From Olsenella_K absiana (lineage in GTDB: Bacteria; Actinomycetota; Coriobacteriia; Coriobacteriales; Atopobiaceae), in NCBI RefSeq assembly GCF_036408855.1, contig NZ_JAZGJQ010000001.1, forward strand, positions 62,001 through 126,000: DNA of 64,000 nucleotides. The letters are read 5' to 3'. This document shows, piece after piece, positions 8,437 through 16,583 of this stretch. A model generated the notes under the pieces. That model did no database searches. It was not told where the DNA came from and was given only the letters and a program-made list of their open reading frames with translations. Positions within the stretch are counted from its first letter, which is position 1. Every line of letters begins with the position of its first letter. Position numbers and translations under genes: made by a program.

Positions 8437-9015
8437 ATGAAGCACAAGGCGACGCACACCCCCAAGGCGGCGCCCATCGTCGTCGCGGCGACGCTGGCCC
8501 TGGCTCTCGGCGCCTGCGGCTCGGCCGGCACGGCGCAGCCCGCGGCGGGCTCCGGCGGCTCGGGCCAGGCCCAGGAGCAGGCGCAGTCGGCCTCCGGCTC
8601 GCAGGCGACTGGAGCGTCCACGGCGGGCGCGGCCGCGAGCACCGGCCTCGCAGACGGCCTCTACACCGTAGACGTCACCACCGACAGCGACATGTTCCAC
8701 GTGAACGAGGCCAAGGACGGCAAGGGCGAGCTCACCGTGAAGGACGGCAGCATGACCGTCCACCTGACGCTCGCCTCCGAGGGCATCGTGAACCTCTTCG
8801 TCGGCACGGCGGCCGACGCCCAGAAGGAGGGCGCCCAGCTTCTCTCGCCGACGGTCGACACCGTCACGTACCCGGACGGCTCGACGGAGGAGGCCTTCGG
8901 CTACGACGTGCCGGTGCCCGCGCTCGACCAGGAGTTCGACGTCGCGATCCTGGGCAAGAAGGGCAAGTGGTACGACCACAAGGTGAGCGTGTCCGACCCG
9001 GTCCCCGAGGGCTAG
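8437..9015 (+). CDS. Small lipoprotein with a NEAT-like/iron-transport-associated domain
   Basis: 192 residues. Signal peptide ending at LGAC (lipobox), then a Ser/Gly/Gln/Ala linker to about residue 70, then one beta-rich domain (about 72-190): ADGLYTVDV, LTVKDGSMTVHLTLAS, VPVPALDQEFDVAI, HKVSVSDP. The same motifs recur in the gene at 10870 (ADGNYSVSV, VSSGSMVATVTW, VPVSALGEALPV, YTLTFSDP), so the two are paralogous domains. The pattern resembles NEAT or heme-uptake surface domains. First gene after the cobalamin riboswitch, so likely made when B12 is short. Binding of a tetrapyrrole or metal is inferred. Confidence 0.7.
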   Translation: MKHKATHTPKAAPIVVAATLALALGACGSAGTAQPAAGSGGSGQAQEQAQSASGSQATGASTAGAAASTGLADGLYTVDVTTDSDMFHVNEAKDGKGELTVKDGSMTVHLTLASEGIVNLFVGTAADAQKEGAQLLSPTVDTVTYPDGSTEEAFGYDVPVPALDQEFDVAILGKKGKWYDHKVSVSDPVPEG

Positions 9016-9144
9016 GACGGTACGCGGCGGCAGCGGCAGGCGCCGGCGGCGCTGGGGCCCCGGCGGCTCCGGGGCGGCGCGCTGCGGCGGTGCACGAAGG
9101 CGCACGGCCGAGAGGGACGGCGATACGAGAGAGGGAGATGCGAG

Positions 9145-10356
9145 ATGATGATGCGTAAGGCGACGGCGGCGATACTCACGGGCGTGCTGGCGGTGGCGCT
9201 CGGCGGCTGCGCGGGGACGGCGCAGACGGGCGGCTCTGCCGCTGCGGACTCCGGGCAGGCTGCCTCGGGCGAGGCCGCGAAGTCCGCGGACCAGCAGGCG
9301 GCCGACAAGGTGGCGGCCCTTATCGACCAGATCTACGTCCAGGAGCGCACCGACCAGACCGACGCGCAGTGCGCCGAGGCCAAGGCCGCCTGGGACGCCT
9401 TGACCGAGGACCAGAGGGCCCTCGTGGAGGGCGAGCACGCCAGCCCCGAGTACTTCGGCCTCAACACGGGCGACGCCTCCCTGGACGACCCGCTCAACCA
9501 GGACGGCATCGGCGAGCGTGAGATCCTGGTCACGAGCTTCGGCACCTCCTACAACGACAGCCGCGCGAACGACATCGGCTCCATCGAGAAGGCGATACAG
9601 GCGGCCTACCCCGACTGGTCCGTGCGGCGCGCCTTCACCTCGCAGATCATCATCAACCACGTGCAGGCGCGTGACGGCGAGAAGATCGACAACATGGATC
9701 AGGCACTCGAGCGCGCGGTCGACAACGGCGTCAAGACGCTCGTGATCCAGCCGACCCACCTCATGCACGGCGCCGAGTACGACGAGCTCACCGAGGCGGC
9801 CGACAAGTACCGCGACAGGATGGACGTCGTGGTGGCCGAGCCGCTCCTGGGCGAGGTGGGCACCGACGCCTCCGCCATCAACGCCGACAAGCGGGCCGTG
9901 GCGGAAGACCTCACCGCCGCCGCCGTGGGCGAGGCCGGCTACGGCAGCCTGGAGGACGCCAAGGCCGACGGCTGCGCCTTCGTCTTCATGGGCCACGGCA
10001 CCTCGCACGAGGCCAGCGTCACCTACGACCAGATGCAGGCGCAGATGGCCGAGCTCGGCTACGACAACGTCTACGTGGGGACCGTGGAGGGCAAGCCCGC
10101 CGACACCGCCTGCGAGGCCGTGATCGAGAAGGTCAAGGCGGCCGGCTACACCAAGATCCAGCTCAGGCCCCTCATGGTCGTCGCCGGCGACCACGCCCAC
10201 AACGACATGGCCGGAGATGACGCCGACTCCTGGAAGAGCCAGTTCGAGGCCGCAGGCATCGAGGTCGCGCCGCAGATCGCCGGCCTGGGCGAGATACCCG
10301 CGGTGCAGAAGATCTACGTCGCCCACACCGCCGACGCCATCGCGAGCGTGGCGTAG
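9145..10356 (+). CDS. cbiK: Lipoprotein-type anaerobic sirohydrochlorin cobaltochelatase
   Basis: 403 residues. The C-terminal 270 or so are CbiK: ILVTSFGTSYNDSR near the start, QPTHLMHGAEYDE, FMGHGTSHEAS and MVVAGDHAHNDMAGDD, which carry the metal-binding histidines. CbiK inserts Co into sirohydrochlorin at the start of the anaerobic B12 pathway. Unlike cytosolic CbiK it has a signal peptide with lipobox LGGC and a roughly 100-residue N-terminal region before the chelatase, so it should sit outside the membrane. Periplasmic CbiK is known in Desulfovibrio, where a link to heme or iron handling has been proposed. RBS GAGGGAG at 9131-9137. Confidence 0.9.
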   Translation: MMMRKATAAILTGVLAVALGGCAGTAQTGGSAAADSGQAASGEAAKSADQQAADKVAALIDQIYVQERTDQTDAQCAEAKAAWDALTEDQRALVEGEHASPEYFGLNTGDASLDDPLNQDGIGEREILVTSFGTSYNDSRANDIGSIEKAIQAAYPDWSVRRAFTSQIIINHVQARDGEKIDNMDQALERAVDNGVKTLVIQPTHLMHGAEYDELTEAADKYRDRMDVVVAEPLLGEVGTDASAINADKRAVAEDLTAAAVGEAGYGSLEDAKADGCAFVFMGHGTSHEASVTYDQMQAQMAELGYDNVYVGTVEGKPADTACEAVIEKVKAAGYTKIQLRPLMVVAGDHAHNDMAGDDADSWKSQFEAAGIEVAPQIAGLGEIPAVQKIYVAHTADAIASVA

Positions 10357-10480
10357 GCGCAGGCCCCGCCGGCCGGCGGGGCGCGGCGAGGTCTGCCGGG
10401 CCGTCGGCGCGGGTGCGCCGGCGGCCCGGATGCGCTAGCGTAGGGGGCGGCCGCACGGCCGCCCGAGCGAGAGGAGCGGG

Positions 10481-10864
10481 ATGTCCCGCGAGCACGAGTA
10501 CCCCTTCTTCACCAACAGGGACTGCCCCTACTTCCCCTGCCACGAGGGCATCGAGGCGGAGGAGTTCAACTGCCTCTTCTGCTACTGCCCCCTCTACGCG
10601 CTGGGTCCGCGCTGCGGCGGGAGCTTCCGTTACACCGAGCGGGGCTACAAGGACTGCACGCCCTGCACCATGACGCACAGGGGGGACGCGGGCACCCGCC
10701 TGGTGAGGCTGCACTGGCCCGAGCTCGCGGAGCTCGCGCGCCGGGACGCGGGTGCGCCCGGTGAGGGCGAGAAGGACGCGGGGCCAGACGGCGCGTCCGG
10801 AGGCGCGGGCGAGAGGGACGCGGGGCAGGGCGGCCCCGCGACCGGGAAGGACGTGGAGAGGTGA
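10481..10864 (+). CDS. Cysteine-rich small zinc-type protein (PF04071-like)
   Basis: 127 residues. The first 65 carry the Cys-rich small domain often found in cobalamin clusters: NRDCPYFPCHEG, NCLFCYCPLYALGPRCGG and YKDCTPC, a likely metal-binding knuckle. The C-terminal 50 residues are a low-complexity tail rich in G, A, E and D that encodes one exact GAGAAGGACG word (10769-10778) and two near matches. Function unknown; a metal or tetrapyrrole helper is a guess from context. Confidence 0.8.
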   Translation: MSREHEYPFFTNRDCPYFPCHEGIEAEEFNCLFCYCPLYALGPRCGGSFRYTERGYKDCTPCTMTHRGDAGTRLVRLHWPELAELARRDAGAPGEGEKDAGPDGASGGAGERDAGQGGPATGKDVER

Positions 10865-10869
10865 GGGGC

Positions 10870-11448
10870 ATGGGTACACGAAGGGTCGGGCGGCGCCGGG
10901 CGCTGGCCCTCGTCCTCTCCCTCGCCGCCGCGGCAGCGCTCGCCCTCGCCGCGCCGGCCGCGCCCGCGGCCGCCGAGGGCGCCGCCCTCGCCGACGGCAA
11001 CTACTCCGTGAGCGTCGAGCTCGGTGGCGGCTCGGGCCGCGCGAGCGTCCAGAGCCCCTGCGAGCTCTCCGTAAGCTCGGGCTCCATGGTCGCCACCGTC
11101 ACCTGGAGCAGCCCCAACTACGACCTCATGGTGGTGGACGGCCAGCGCCTCTCGCCCGTCAACGAGGGCGGCAACTCGACCTTCGAGGTGCCCGTCTCCG
11201 CCCTGGGCGAGGCCCTCCCCGTGCAGGCGGAGACGACGGCGATGAGCAGGCCGCACCTGATCGACTACACGCTGACCTTCTCCGACCCCCAGCGCCAGGG
11301 CGCGCCGGCAGGTCCCGCCGTCGCCGTCGCGGCGGGCCTCGGGGCCGCAGCCGTCGCCGTGGGGGCGGCCCTCCTCGTTCACCGCAGGCGCGCGCGGAGC
11401 GGCGCCGCCGAGGCGACCACGGCGGGCCGCGACGGGGGCGCGCAATGA
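10870..11448 (+). CDS. Surface protein with NEAT-like domain and C-terminal anchor
   Basis: 192 residues. Signal peptide (RRVGRRRALALVLSLAAA, cleavage near APAAAEG), one beta domain related to that of the 8437 lipoprotein, including SSPNYDLMVV, which recalls NEAT heme-site segments, then a hydrophobic span (VAVAAGLGAAAVAVGAALLV) and a basic HRRRARS tail, so it is membrane-anchored at its C-terminus. ATG 10870 is chosen with GGAGAGG at 10855-10861; a GTG at 10861 overlaps the previous stop. Its stop overlaps the next start (ATGA), indicating coupled translation with the importer. Confidence 0.7.
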   Translation: MGTRRVGRRRALALVLSLAAAAALALAAPAAPAAAEGAALADGNYSVSVELGGGSGRASVQSPCELSVSSGSMVATVTWSSPNYDLMVVDGQRLSPVNEGGNSTFEVPVSALGEALPVQAETTAMSRPHLIDYTLTFSDPQRQGAPAGPAVAVAAGLGAAAVAVGAALLVHRRRARSGAAEATTAGRDGGAQ

Positions 11449-12725
11449 TTCGCAGGTCGAGAAGGACGCATCGCCCGCGGGCGCACCTCGCCGGCGCGGT
11501 CGCGGCGGCGCTGGCCCTCGCCCTCGCGCTCGCGGCGCCGCTCGCGGGCTGCGCGGGCGCGGCGGGCTCCGGCTCCGCCGGCTCGGGCGCGGCGACCGGC
11601 ACCGCCGGCGGCGCGCAGGCGGGCCAGGGCGCCGCCGAGGCCACGCCCACCACGACCGTCGTCCCGGACTTCCGCGACACCGACCTCGGCTGCGGCTGGC
11701 AGCCCACGGGCAGCCTCGAGCTCGACTACGCGAAGCGCTTCTCCGTCGACTACTACGAGGGCGGCTACCAGCTCGTCTGCATCGCCGACGGCAGCCGCTA
11801 CCTCGTCGTGCCCGAGGGGGCGAGCGCGCCGGAGGGCCTCTCGGCCGACATCACCTGCATCCAGCAGCCGGTGGGCGACGTCTACCTCGCCGCCTCCGAC
11901 AGCATGTGCCTCTTCGACGCCCTCGGCGAGACGGGTCGCGTCACGGTCTCCGGCATCCGGCAGGAGGACTGGAGCATCGAGGCGGCGCGCGAGGCGATGG
12001 CCACGGGCGCCATCGTCTACGGCGGCAAGTACGCCTCCCCCGACTACGACCTCCTGCTCTCCAAGGGCGTGCGGCTCGCGGTGGAGTCGACCATGGTCAA
12101 CCACACGCCCGACGTGCGCGAGAAGCTCCGCGAGCTTGGCATCCCCGTCCTGGTGGAGATGGCGAGCTACGAGGACGAGCCGCTCGGGCGCACGGAGTGG
12201 ATCAAGCTCTGGGGGAGCCTCCTCGGCCAGCAGGCGCGCGCGAGCGAGCTCTTCGACGAGCAGGTCCGGCTCGCCGAGGCCGCCCGCAGCGAGGACACCG
12301 GCAAGACCGTGGCCTTCTTCTACGTCAACTCCAACGGCTCCGCCGTGGTGCGCAAGCCCGGCGACTACGTGACCAAGATGATCCAGTACGCCGGGGGCGA
12401 CTACGCCTTCTCCGGCCTCGAGGACGACGGCACCGCGCGCTCCACGGTGACGCTCGAGATGGAGCGCTTCTACGAGGGGGCGCACGACGCGGACTACATC
12501 GTCTACAACGCCTCGATCGACGGGGGCGTCTCCTCCGTGGACGAGCTGGTGGAGAAGAACCGGCTGCTCGCGGACTTCAAGGCGGTCAGGGAGGGCAACG
12601 TCTGGTGCACCTCGCAGGACATGTACCAGCAGATGACCGACACGGGCGCGATTATCTCGGACTTCCACGAGATGCTCTGCGACCCCGCCGCGACCGACCT
12701 CGAGTACCTGCACAGGCTGGGCTAG
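11445..12725 (+). CDS. Cobalamin/iron-type ABC importer substrate-binding lipoprotein
   Basis: 426 residues. Signal peptide with lipobox LAGC, a G/S/A linker, then a PF01497-type periplasmic-binding fold: DYAKRFSVDYY, YVVP-like hinge segments, ATGAIVYGGKYASPDYDLLLS, ESTMVNHTPDVREKLRELGIPVLVE and a C-terminal EGNVWCTSQDM. Together with the next two genes it forms a BtuFCD/FecBCD-class importer. Position in a riboswitch-led B12 cluster favours a corrinoid, tetrapyrrole or cobalt-chelate ligand; iron-siderophore is the alternative. The N-terminal RSRRT codons include AGA AGG forced by a GAGAAGGACG word (11459-11468). Confidence 0.85.
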   Translation: MIRRSRRTHRPRAHLAGAVAAALALALALAAPLAGCAGAAGSGSAGSGAATGTAGGAQAGQGAAEATPTTTVVPDFRDTDLGCGWQPTGSLELDYAKRFSVDYYEGGYQLVCIADGSRYLVVPEGASAPEGLSADITCIQQPVGDVYLAASDSMCLFDALGETGRVTVSGIRQEDWSIEAAREAMATGAIVYGGKYASPDYDLLLSKGVRLAVESTMVNHTPDVREKLRELGIPVLVEMASYEDEPLGRTEWIKLWGSLLGQQARASELFDEQVRLAEAARSEDTGKTVAFFYVNSNGSAVVRKPGDYVTKMIQYAGGDYAFSGLEDDGTARSTVTLEMERFYEGAHDADYIVYNASIDGGVSSVDELVEKNRLLADFKAVREGNVWCTSQDMYQQMTDTGAIISDFHEMLCDPAATDLEYLHRLG

Positions 12726-12726
12726 C

Positions 12727-13788
12727 ATGGCGGGCGCTGTGGGAGAGGGAAAGACGCGCGCCGGCGAGGAGGCCGTCCGCGAGACGCGCGCCGGCAGGAC
12801 GGCCCTGGTCATGGCGGCCCTCGCGGCGGCCCTCGCCGCGGCCTTCGTGGCCAACGTCTGCATGGGCACCGTCCCCGTGCCGCCGGACCGGCTCGCCTCC
12901 GTCCTCGCGCACCCCGACGCTGCCGACACCGCCTCGGCGATCGTGTGGAGCATCCGGCTGCCGAGGGTCTTCTCGGCCACGCTGCTCGGCGGGGCGCTCG
13001 CCGTCTCGGGCTTCCTGCTCCAGACCTTCTTCAACAACCCTATCGCGAGCCCCTTCGTCCTGGGCGTCTCCAACGGCGCCAAGTTCGTGGTGGCCCTCGT
13101 GATGGTCGTGGTCGTGGGCTCCTACGGCGTCATGTCCTCCTGGACGCTCGTGGCCGCCGCCCTCGTGGGGTCCCTCCTCGTGATGGCGCTGGTGCTGGCC
13201 GTGTCGCGGCGCGTGCGCAGCTCGTCGGTGCTGATCGTGGCCGGCGTGATGATTGGCTACGTCTGCTCGGCCGCCACGGACTTCCTCGTGACCTTCGCCT
13301 CCGACCAGAACATCGTGAACCTGCGCAACTGGTCGCAGGGCAGCTTCTCCGGCGCGCGCTGGGACGACGTGGCGGTCATGGCCGTCGTGGTCGCGGCCGC
13401 CCTCGCCTGCGCGCTCGCGCTCTCAAAGCCGATGGGCGCCTTCCAGCTGGGGGAGGGCTACGCAAGGAGCGTGGGCGTCGACGTCAGGCGCCTGCGCGCC
13501 GGGCTCGTGGTGCTCTCGAGCGTGCTCGCGGGCACCGTCACCGCCTTCGCGGGGCCGGTCTCCTTCGTGGGCGTCGCGGTCCCGCACGTCACCAAGCGGC
13601 TGCTCAACACCTCGCGCCCGCTCCAGGTGATCCCGGCGGCCTTCCTCGGCGGCGGGGTCTTCTGCCTCGTGTGCGACCTCGTCGCGCGCACCCTGCTCGC
13701 CCCGACCGAGCTCTCCATCTCCACGGTGACGGCGATCTTCGGCGCGCCGGTGGTCCTGTCCGTCCTCCTCCGTAGGAGGCGGGAGTAG
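12727..13788 (+). CDS. FecCD-family ABC permease (BtuC-like)
   Basis: 353 residues with the ten-span FecCD pattern: IRLPRVFSATLLGGALAVSGF, NNPIASPFVLGVSNGAKFV, LIVAGVMIGYVC, NLRNWSQGSFSGARWDD and GPVSFVGVAVPHVTKRLL, the last being the ATPase-contact region. The first 28 residues are polar and cytoplasmic. One base separates it from the binding protein, and the next start follows the stop directly. Confidence 0.92.
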   Translation: MAGAVGEGKTRAGEEAVRETRAGRTALVMAALAAALAAAFVANVCMGTVPVPPDRLASVLAHPDAADTASAIVWSIRLPRVFSATLLGGALAVSGFLLQTFFNNPIASPFVLGVSNGAKFVVALVMVVVVGSYGVMSSWTLVAAALVGSLLVMALVLAVSRRVRSSSVLIVAGVMIGYVCSAATDFLVTFASDQNIVNLRNWSQGSFSGARWDDVAVMAVVVAAALACALALSKPMGAFQLGEGYARSVGVDVRRLRAGLVVLSSVLAGTVTAFAGPVSFVGVAVPHVTKRLLNTSRPLQVIPAAFLGGGVFCLVCDLVARTLLAPTELSISTVTAIFGAPVVLSVLLRRRRE

Positions 13789-14628
13789 ATGGCGGGCGAG
13801 AAGGACGTGCGGCTCGCGGGCGCGGCCGCCGCGGCGCCCCGGGGCCTCGCGGCGCGCGGGCTCGACGCGGGCTACGTGGGGCGCGCGGTCGTCTCCGGCG
13901 TGGAGCTCGAGGTGCGCGCCGGCGAGGTCACGACCCTCGTCGGCCCCAACGGCGCGGGCAAGTCGACCATCCTCCGCACCCTCGCCGCCCTGCTCGAGCC
14001 CGTCGCCGGCCGCGTGCTCGTCGACGGCGAGCCCCTTCGCCGCCTCGGCGCCGTCGAGCGGGCGCGCCGGCTCTCCGTGGTGCTCACGGACCGGCCGCGC
14101 ACCGAGCTTCTGACCTGCGAGGACGTGGTCGAGTCCGGACGCTACCCCTACACCGGGCGCTTCGGTGCGCTGAGCGGGCACGACCGCGAGGTCGTGCGCC
14201 GCACGATGCTGCTCACCAACACGTGGGGGATGCGCGACGAGGACTTCATGCGCCTCTCGGACGGCCAGCGGCAGCGGGTCCTTCTCGCCCGCGCGATCTG
14301 CCAGGAGCCCGACGTCTTGCTGCTCGACGAGCCGACCTCCTACCTGGACGTTCGCTACCAGGTGGAGCTGCTCTCCATCCTGCGCGAGCTGGCGCGGACG
14401 GAGGGGGTGGCGGTCGTGGCCACCCTGCACGAGCTGCAGCTCGCGCGGGTCGTCTCCGACCAGGTCGTCTGCGTGCGCGACGGGCGCGTCTTCGCCTGCG
14501 GCACGCCGGCCGAGGTCTTCGTGCCCGAGGTGATCGACGCGCTCTTCGACCTCGAGCCGGGGAGCTACGACCCTGCGACCGGTGCGGTGCGGCTGCCGGC
14601 GGCGCCGGGCCGCGGAGGGGAGGCGTAG
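13789..14628 (+). CDS. ABC importer ATP-binding protein (BtuD/FecE-like)
   Basis: 279 residues. Walker A GPNGAGKST, Q-loop around LTDRPRTELLTCEDVV, signature LSDGQRQR (D in place of G at the third position, common in FecE-type proteins), Walker B VLLLDEPTSYLD and H-loop TLHEL. Powers the preceding binding protein and permease. The N-terminus encodes a GAGAAGGACG word (13798-13807, GEKDV). Confidence 0.92.
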   Translation: MAGEKDVRLAGAAAAAPRGLAARGLDAGYVGRAVVSGVELEVRAGEVTTLVGPNGAGKSTILRTLAALLEPVAGRVLVDGEPLRRLGAVERARRLSVVLTDRPRTELLTCEDVVESGRYPYTGRFGALSGHDREVVRRTMLLTNTWGMRDEDFMRLSDGQRQRVLLARAICQEPDVLLLDEPTSYLDVRYQVELLSILRELARTEGVAVVATLHELQLARVVSDQVVCVRDGRVFACGTPAEVFVPEVIDALFDLEPGSYDPATGAVRLPAAPGRGGEA

Positions 14629-15807
14629 ATGGAGGCGTTCGAGCACTACGTCACGGTCGGGCGGCGGCGCCTGCGCTGCGGCTACACCACGGGCACCTGC
14701 GCCGCGGCCGCGACCCTGGGGGCGGCGACGCTGCTGCTCACGGGCGAGGCCCTGCCGGCCGCGCGGATAGCCACCCCCTCGGGGCTCGAGGTCCCCGTCG
14801 AGCTTACGCGCTACGACGCGGGGCCCGGCTGGGCGGAGTGCGCGGTCAGGAAGGACGCGGGCGACGACCCGGACGTGACGGACGGCGCCTACGTGTACGC
14901 GCGCGTCTCGCGCACGGAGGGCGGCGTCGCCGTCGACGGAGGGGTCGGCGTCGGCCGCGTGACGCGCGCCGGGCTCGACCAGCCCGTGGGCGCCGCGGCG
15001 ATCAACCGCGTCCCCCGCCGCATGATCGAGGAGCAGGCGCGCGCGGCCATGCGCGCGGCCGGCTACGGGGGCGGCCTCGCGGTCGTGGTCAGCATCCCGG
15101 AGGGCGTGCGCCTGGCGGAGCGCACCTTCAACCCCAGGCTCGGGATCGAGGGCGGCATCTCCGTGCTCGGGACCTCCGGGATCGTGCGGCCCATGAGCGA
15201 GGAGGCCCTCGTCGCCTCCATCGCGCTGGAGCTTCGCGTCCAGCGCGCCGCGGGCGTGCGCGACCTGCTCGTGGCGCCGGGCAACTACGGGCGCGACTTC
15301 GCCGCCGGCGAGCTCGGCCTCGACGCGGGGCGGTGCGTGCAGTGCTCCAACTACGTGGGCCAGACGATCGACGCCGCCGCCCAGGCGGGCTTCGGGTCCA
15401 TGCTCGTCGTGGGCTCGCTCGGCAAGCTCGTGAAGGTCGCGGCAGGCATCATGAACACGCACTCGCGCGTGGCCGACGGCCGGCGCGAGACGCTGGCGGC
15501 CCACGCCGCCCTCCAGGGGGCGAGCCGCGACCTCGTGGGGGAGATCATGCGGTCGGCGACGACCGACGAGGCGCTGCCCCTGCTCGAGCGCGCGGGCATC
15601 CTGCGCGAGACCATGGCCTCCGTCACCGCCGCCCTGGGCGACCAGCTGCGGCGGCGGGCGGCGGGCGCGCTCGACGTGGAGGCGGTCGTGTTCTCGCCCG
15701 GCTGGGGCGTCCTCGGAGAGACCGCGGGGGCGCCGCGCCTGCTCGCGCTCCTGCGGTCCGGGGCCGCAGGCGGGGAGGGTCCCCGCGGACGGAAGGGAGA
15801 GATCTGA
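14629..15807 (+). CDS. cbiD: Cobalt-precorrin-5B (C1)-methyltransferase
   Basis: 392 residues. CbiD transfers a methyl group to C1 of cobalt-precorrin-5B in the anaerobic B12 pathway. Diagnostic: RCGYTTGTCAAAA near the N-terminus, NPRLGIEGGISVLGTSGIVRPMSEEA in the middle, and SNYVGQTIDAA with VVGSLGKLVKVAAGIMNTHSRVAD. Its stop overlaps the cbiF start by one base. Length is usual for the family. Confidence 0.95.
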   Translation: MEAFEHYVTVGRRRLRCGYTTGTCAAAATLGAATLLLTGEALPAARIATPSGLEVPVELTRYDAGPGWAECAVRKDAGDDPDVTDGAYVYARVSRTEGGVAVDGGVGVGRVTRAGLDQPVGAAAINRVPRRMIEEQARAAMRAAGYGGGLAVVVSIPEGVRLAERTFNPRLGIEGGISVLGTSGIVRPMSEEALVASIALELRVQRAAGVRDLLVAPGNYGRDFAAGELGLDAGRCVQCSNYVGQTIDAAAQAGFGSMLVVGSLGKLVKVAAGIMNTHSRVADGRRETLAAHAALQGASRDLVGEIMRSATTDEALPLLERAGILRETMASVTAALGDQLRRRAAGALDVEAVVFSPGWGVLGETAGAPRLLALLRSGAAGGEGPRGRKGEI

Positions 15808-16583
15808 TGGTTCACTTCGTGGGCGCCGGCTCGGGCGCGCCCGACCTCATAACCGTGCGGGGCGCGCGCCTGCTGGCGGCGGCCGACCTCGTGGTGTACG
15901 CGGGCTCGCTCGTGAACCCTGCCCTGCTCGAGGGCTGCAAGCCGGGCGCCAGGACCCTCGACTCGGCGCGGATGGACCTGGGGCAGGTCGTCTCGGCGAT
16001 GGTCGCGGCCTCCTCCGCGGGCGAGGAGGTCGTGCGGCTCCACACGGGCGACCCCTCCATCTTCGGGGCCATCCGCGAGCAGATGGACCTGCTCGACGAG
16101 GCGGGCGTCGCCTACGACGTCTGCCCCGGGGTGTCCGCCCTCTCGGGGGCGGCCGCCGCGCTCGGGGCGGAGTACACGCTGCCCGGCGTCTCGCAGACCG
16201 TGATCGTCACCCGCATGGAGGGCAGGACCCCCGTGCCTGCCGGCGAGCGGCTCTCAGAGCTCGCGGCGCACGGCTGCACCATGGTGCTCTTCCTCTCGGC
16301 GGGCCTGCTCGACCGCGTGCAGGAGGAGCTCCTGAGCGGCGCCTACGGGCCGGACACGCCCGCGGCGATCGTCTACAAGGCCACGTGGCCGGACGAGCGC
16401 GTCCTGCGCTGCACGGTGGGCACGCTCGCGCGGACGGCCGCCGATGCCGGGGTCACGAGGATGGCGATCGTCGCCGTGGGCGGCTTCCTCGAGGGGCCCT
16501 ACCTGCGCTCCAAGCTCTACGACCCCACCTTCGAGACGGGCTTCCGCCCCGCGCGCGGCCGGTCCGAGGGGGGCGAGGCGTGA
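15807..16583 (+). CDS. cbiF: Cobalt-precorrin-4 C11-methyltransferase
   Basis: 258 residues of the tetrapyrrole (SAM) methylase fold. Motifs: FVGAGSGAPDLITVRGARLL, VYAGSLV, RLHTGDPSIFGAIREQ, CPGVSALSGAAAALG and EYTLPGVSQTVIVTR, the last typical of CbiF/CobM. The start at 15807 overlaps the cbiD stop and its own stop overlaps the next gene by one base, indicating tight translational coupling. Confidence 0.95.
   Translation: MVHFVGAGSGAPDLITVRGARLLAAADLVVYAGSLVNPALLEGCKPGARTLDSARMDLGQVVSAMVAASSAGEEVVRLHTGDPSIFGAIREQMDLLDEAGVAYDVCPGVSALSGAAAALGAEYTLPGVSQTVIVTRMEGRTPVPAGERLSELAAHGCTMVLFLSAGLLDRVQEELLSGAYGPDTPAAIVYKATWPDERVLRCTVGTLARTAADAGVTRMAIVAVGGFLEGPYLRSKLYDPTFETGFRPARGRSEGGEA

Noticed and set aside
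8059..15504. Very long open frames antisense to the cobalamin genes
   Set aside because: They are side effects of high GC and codon bias; the plus strand carries complete, motif-bearing genes in the same place and the antisense frames have odd composition (H, R, V, D runs) and no ribosome site.
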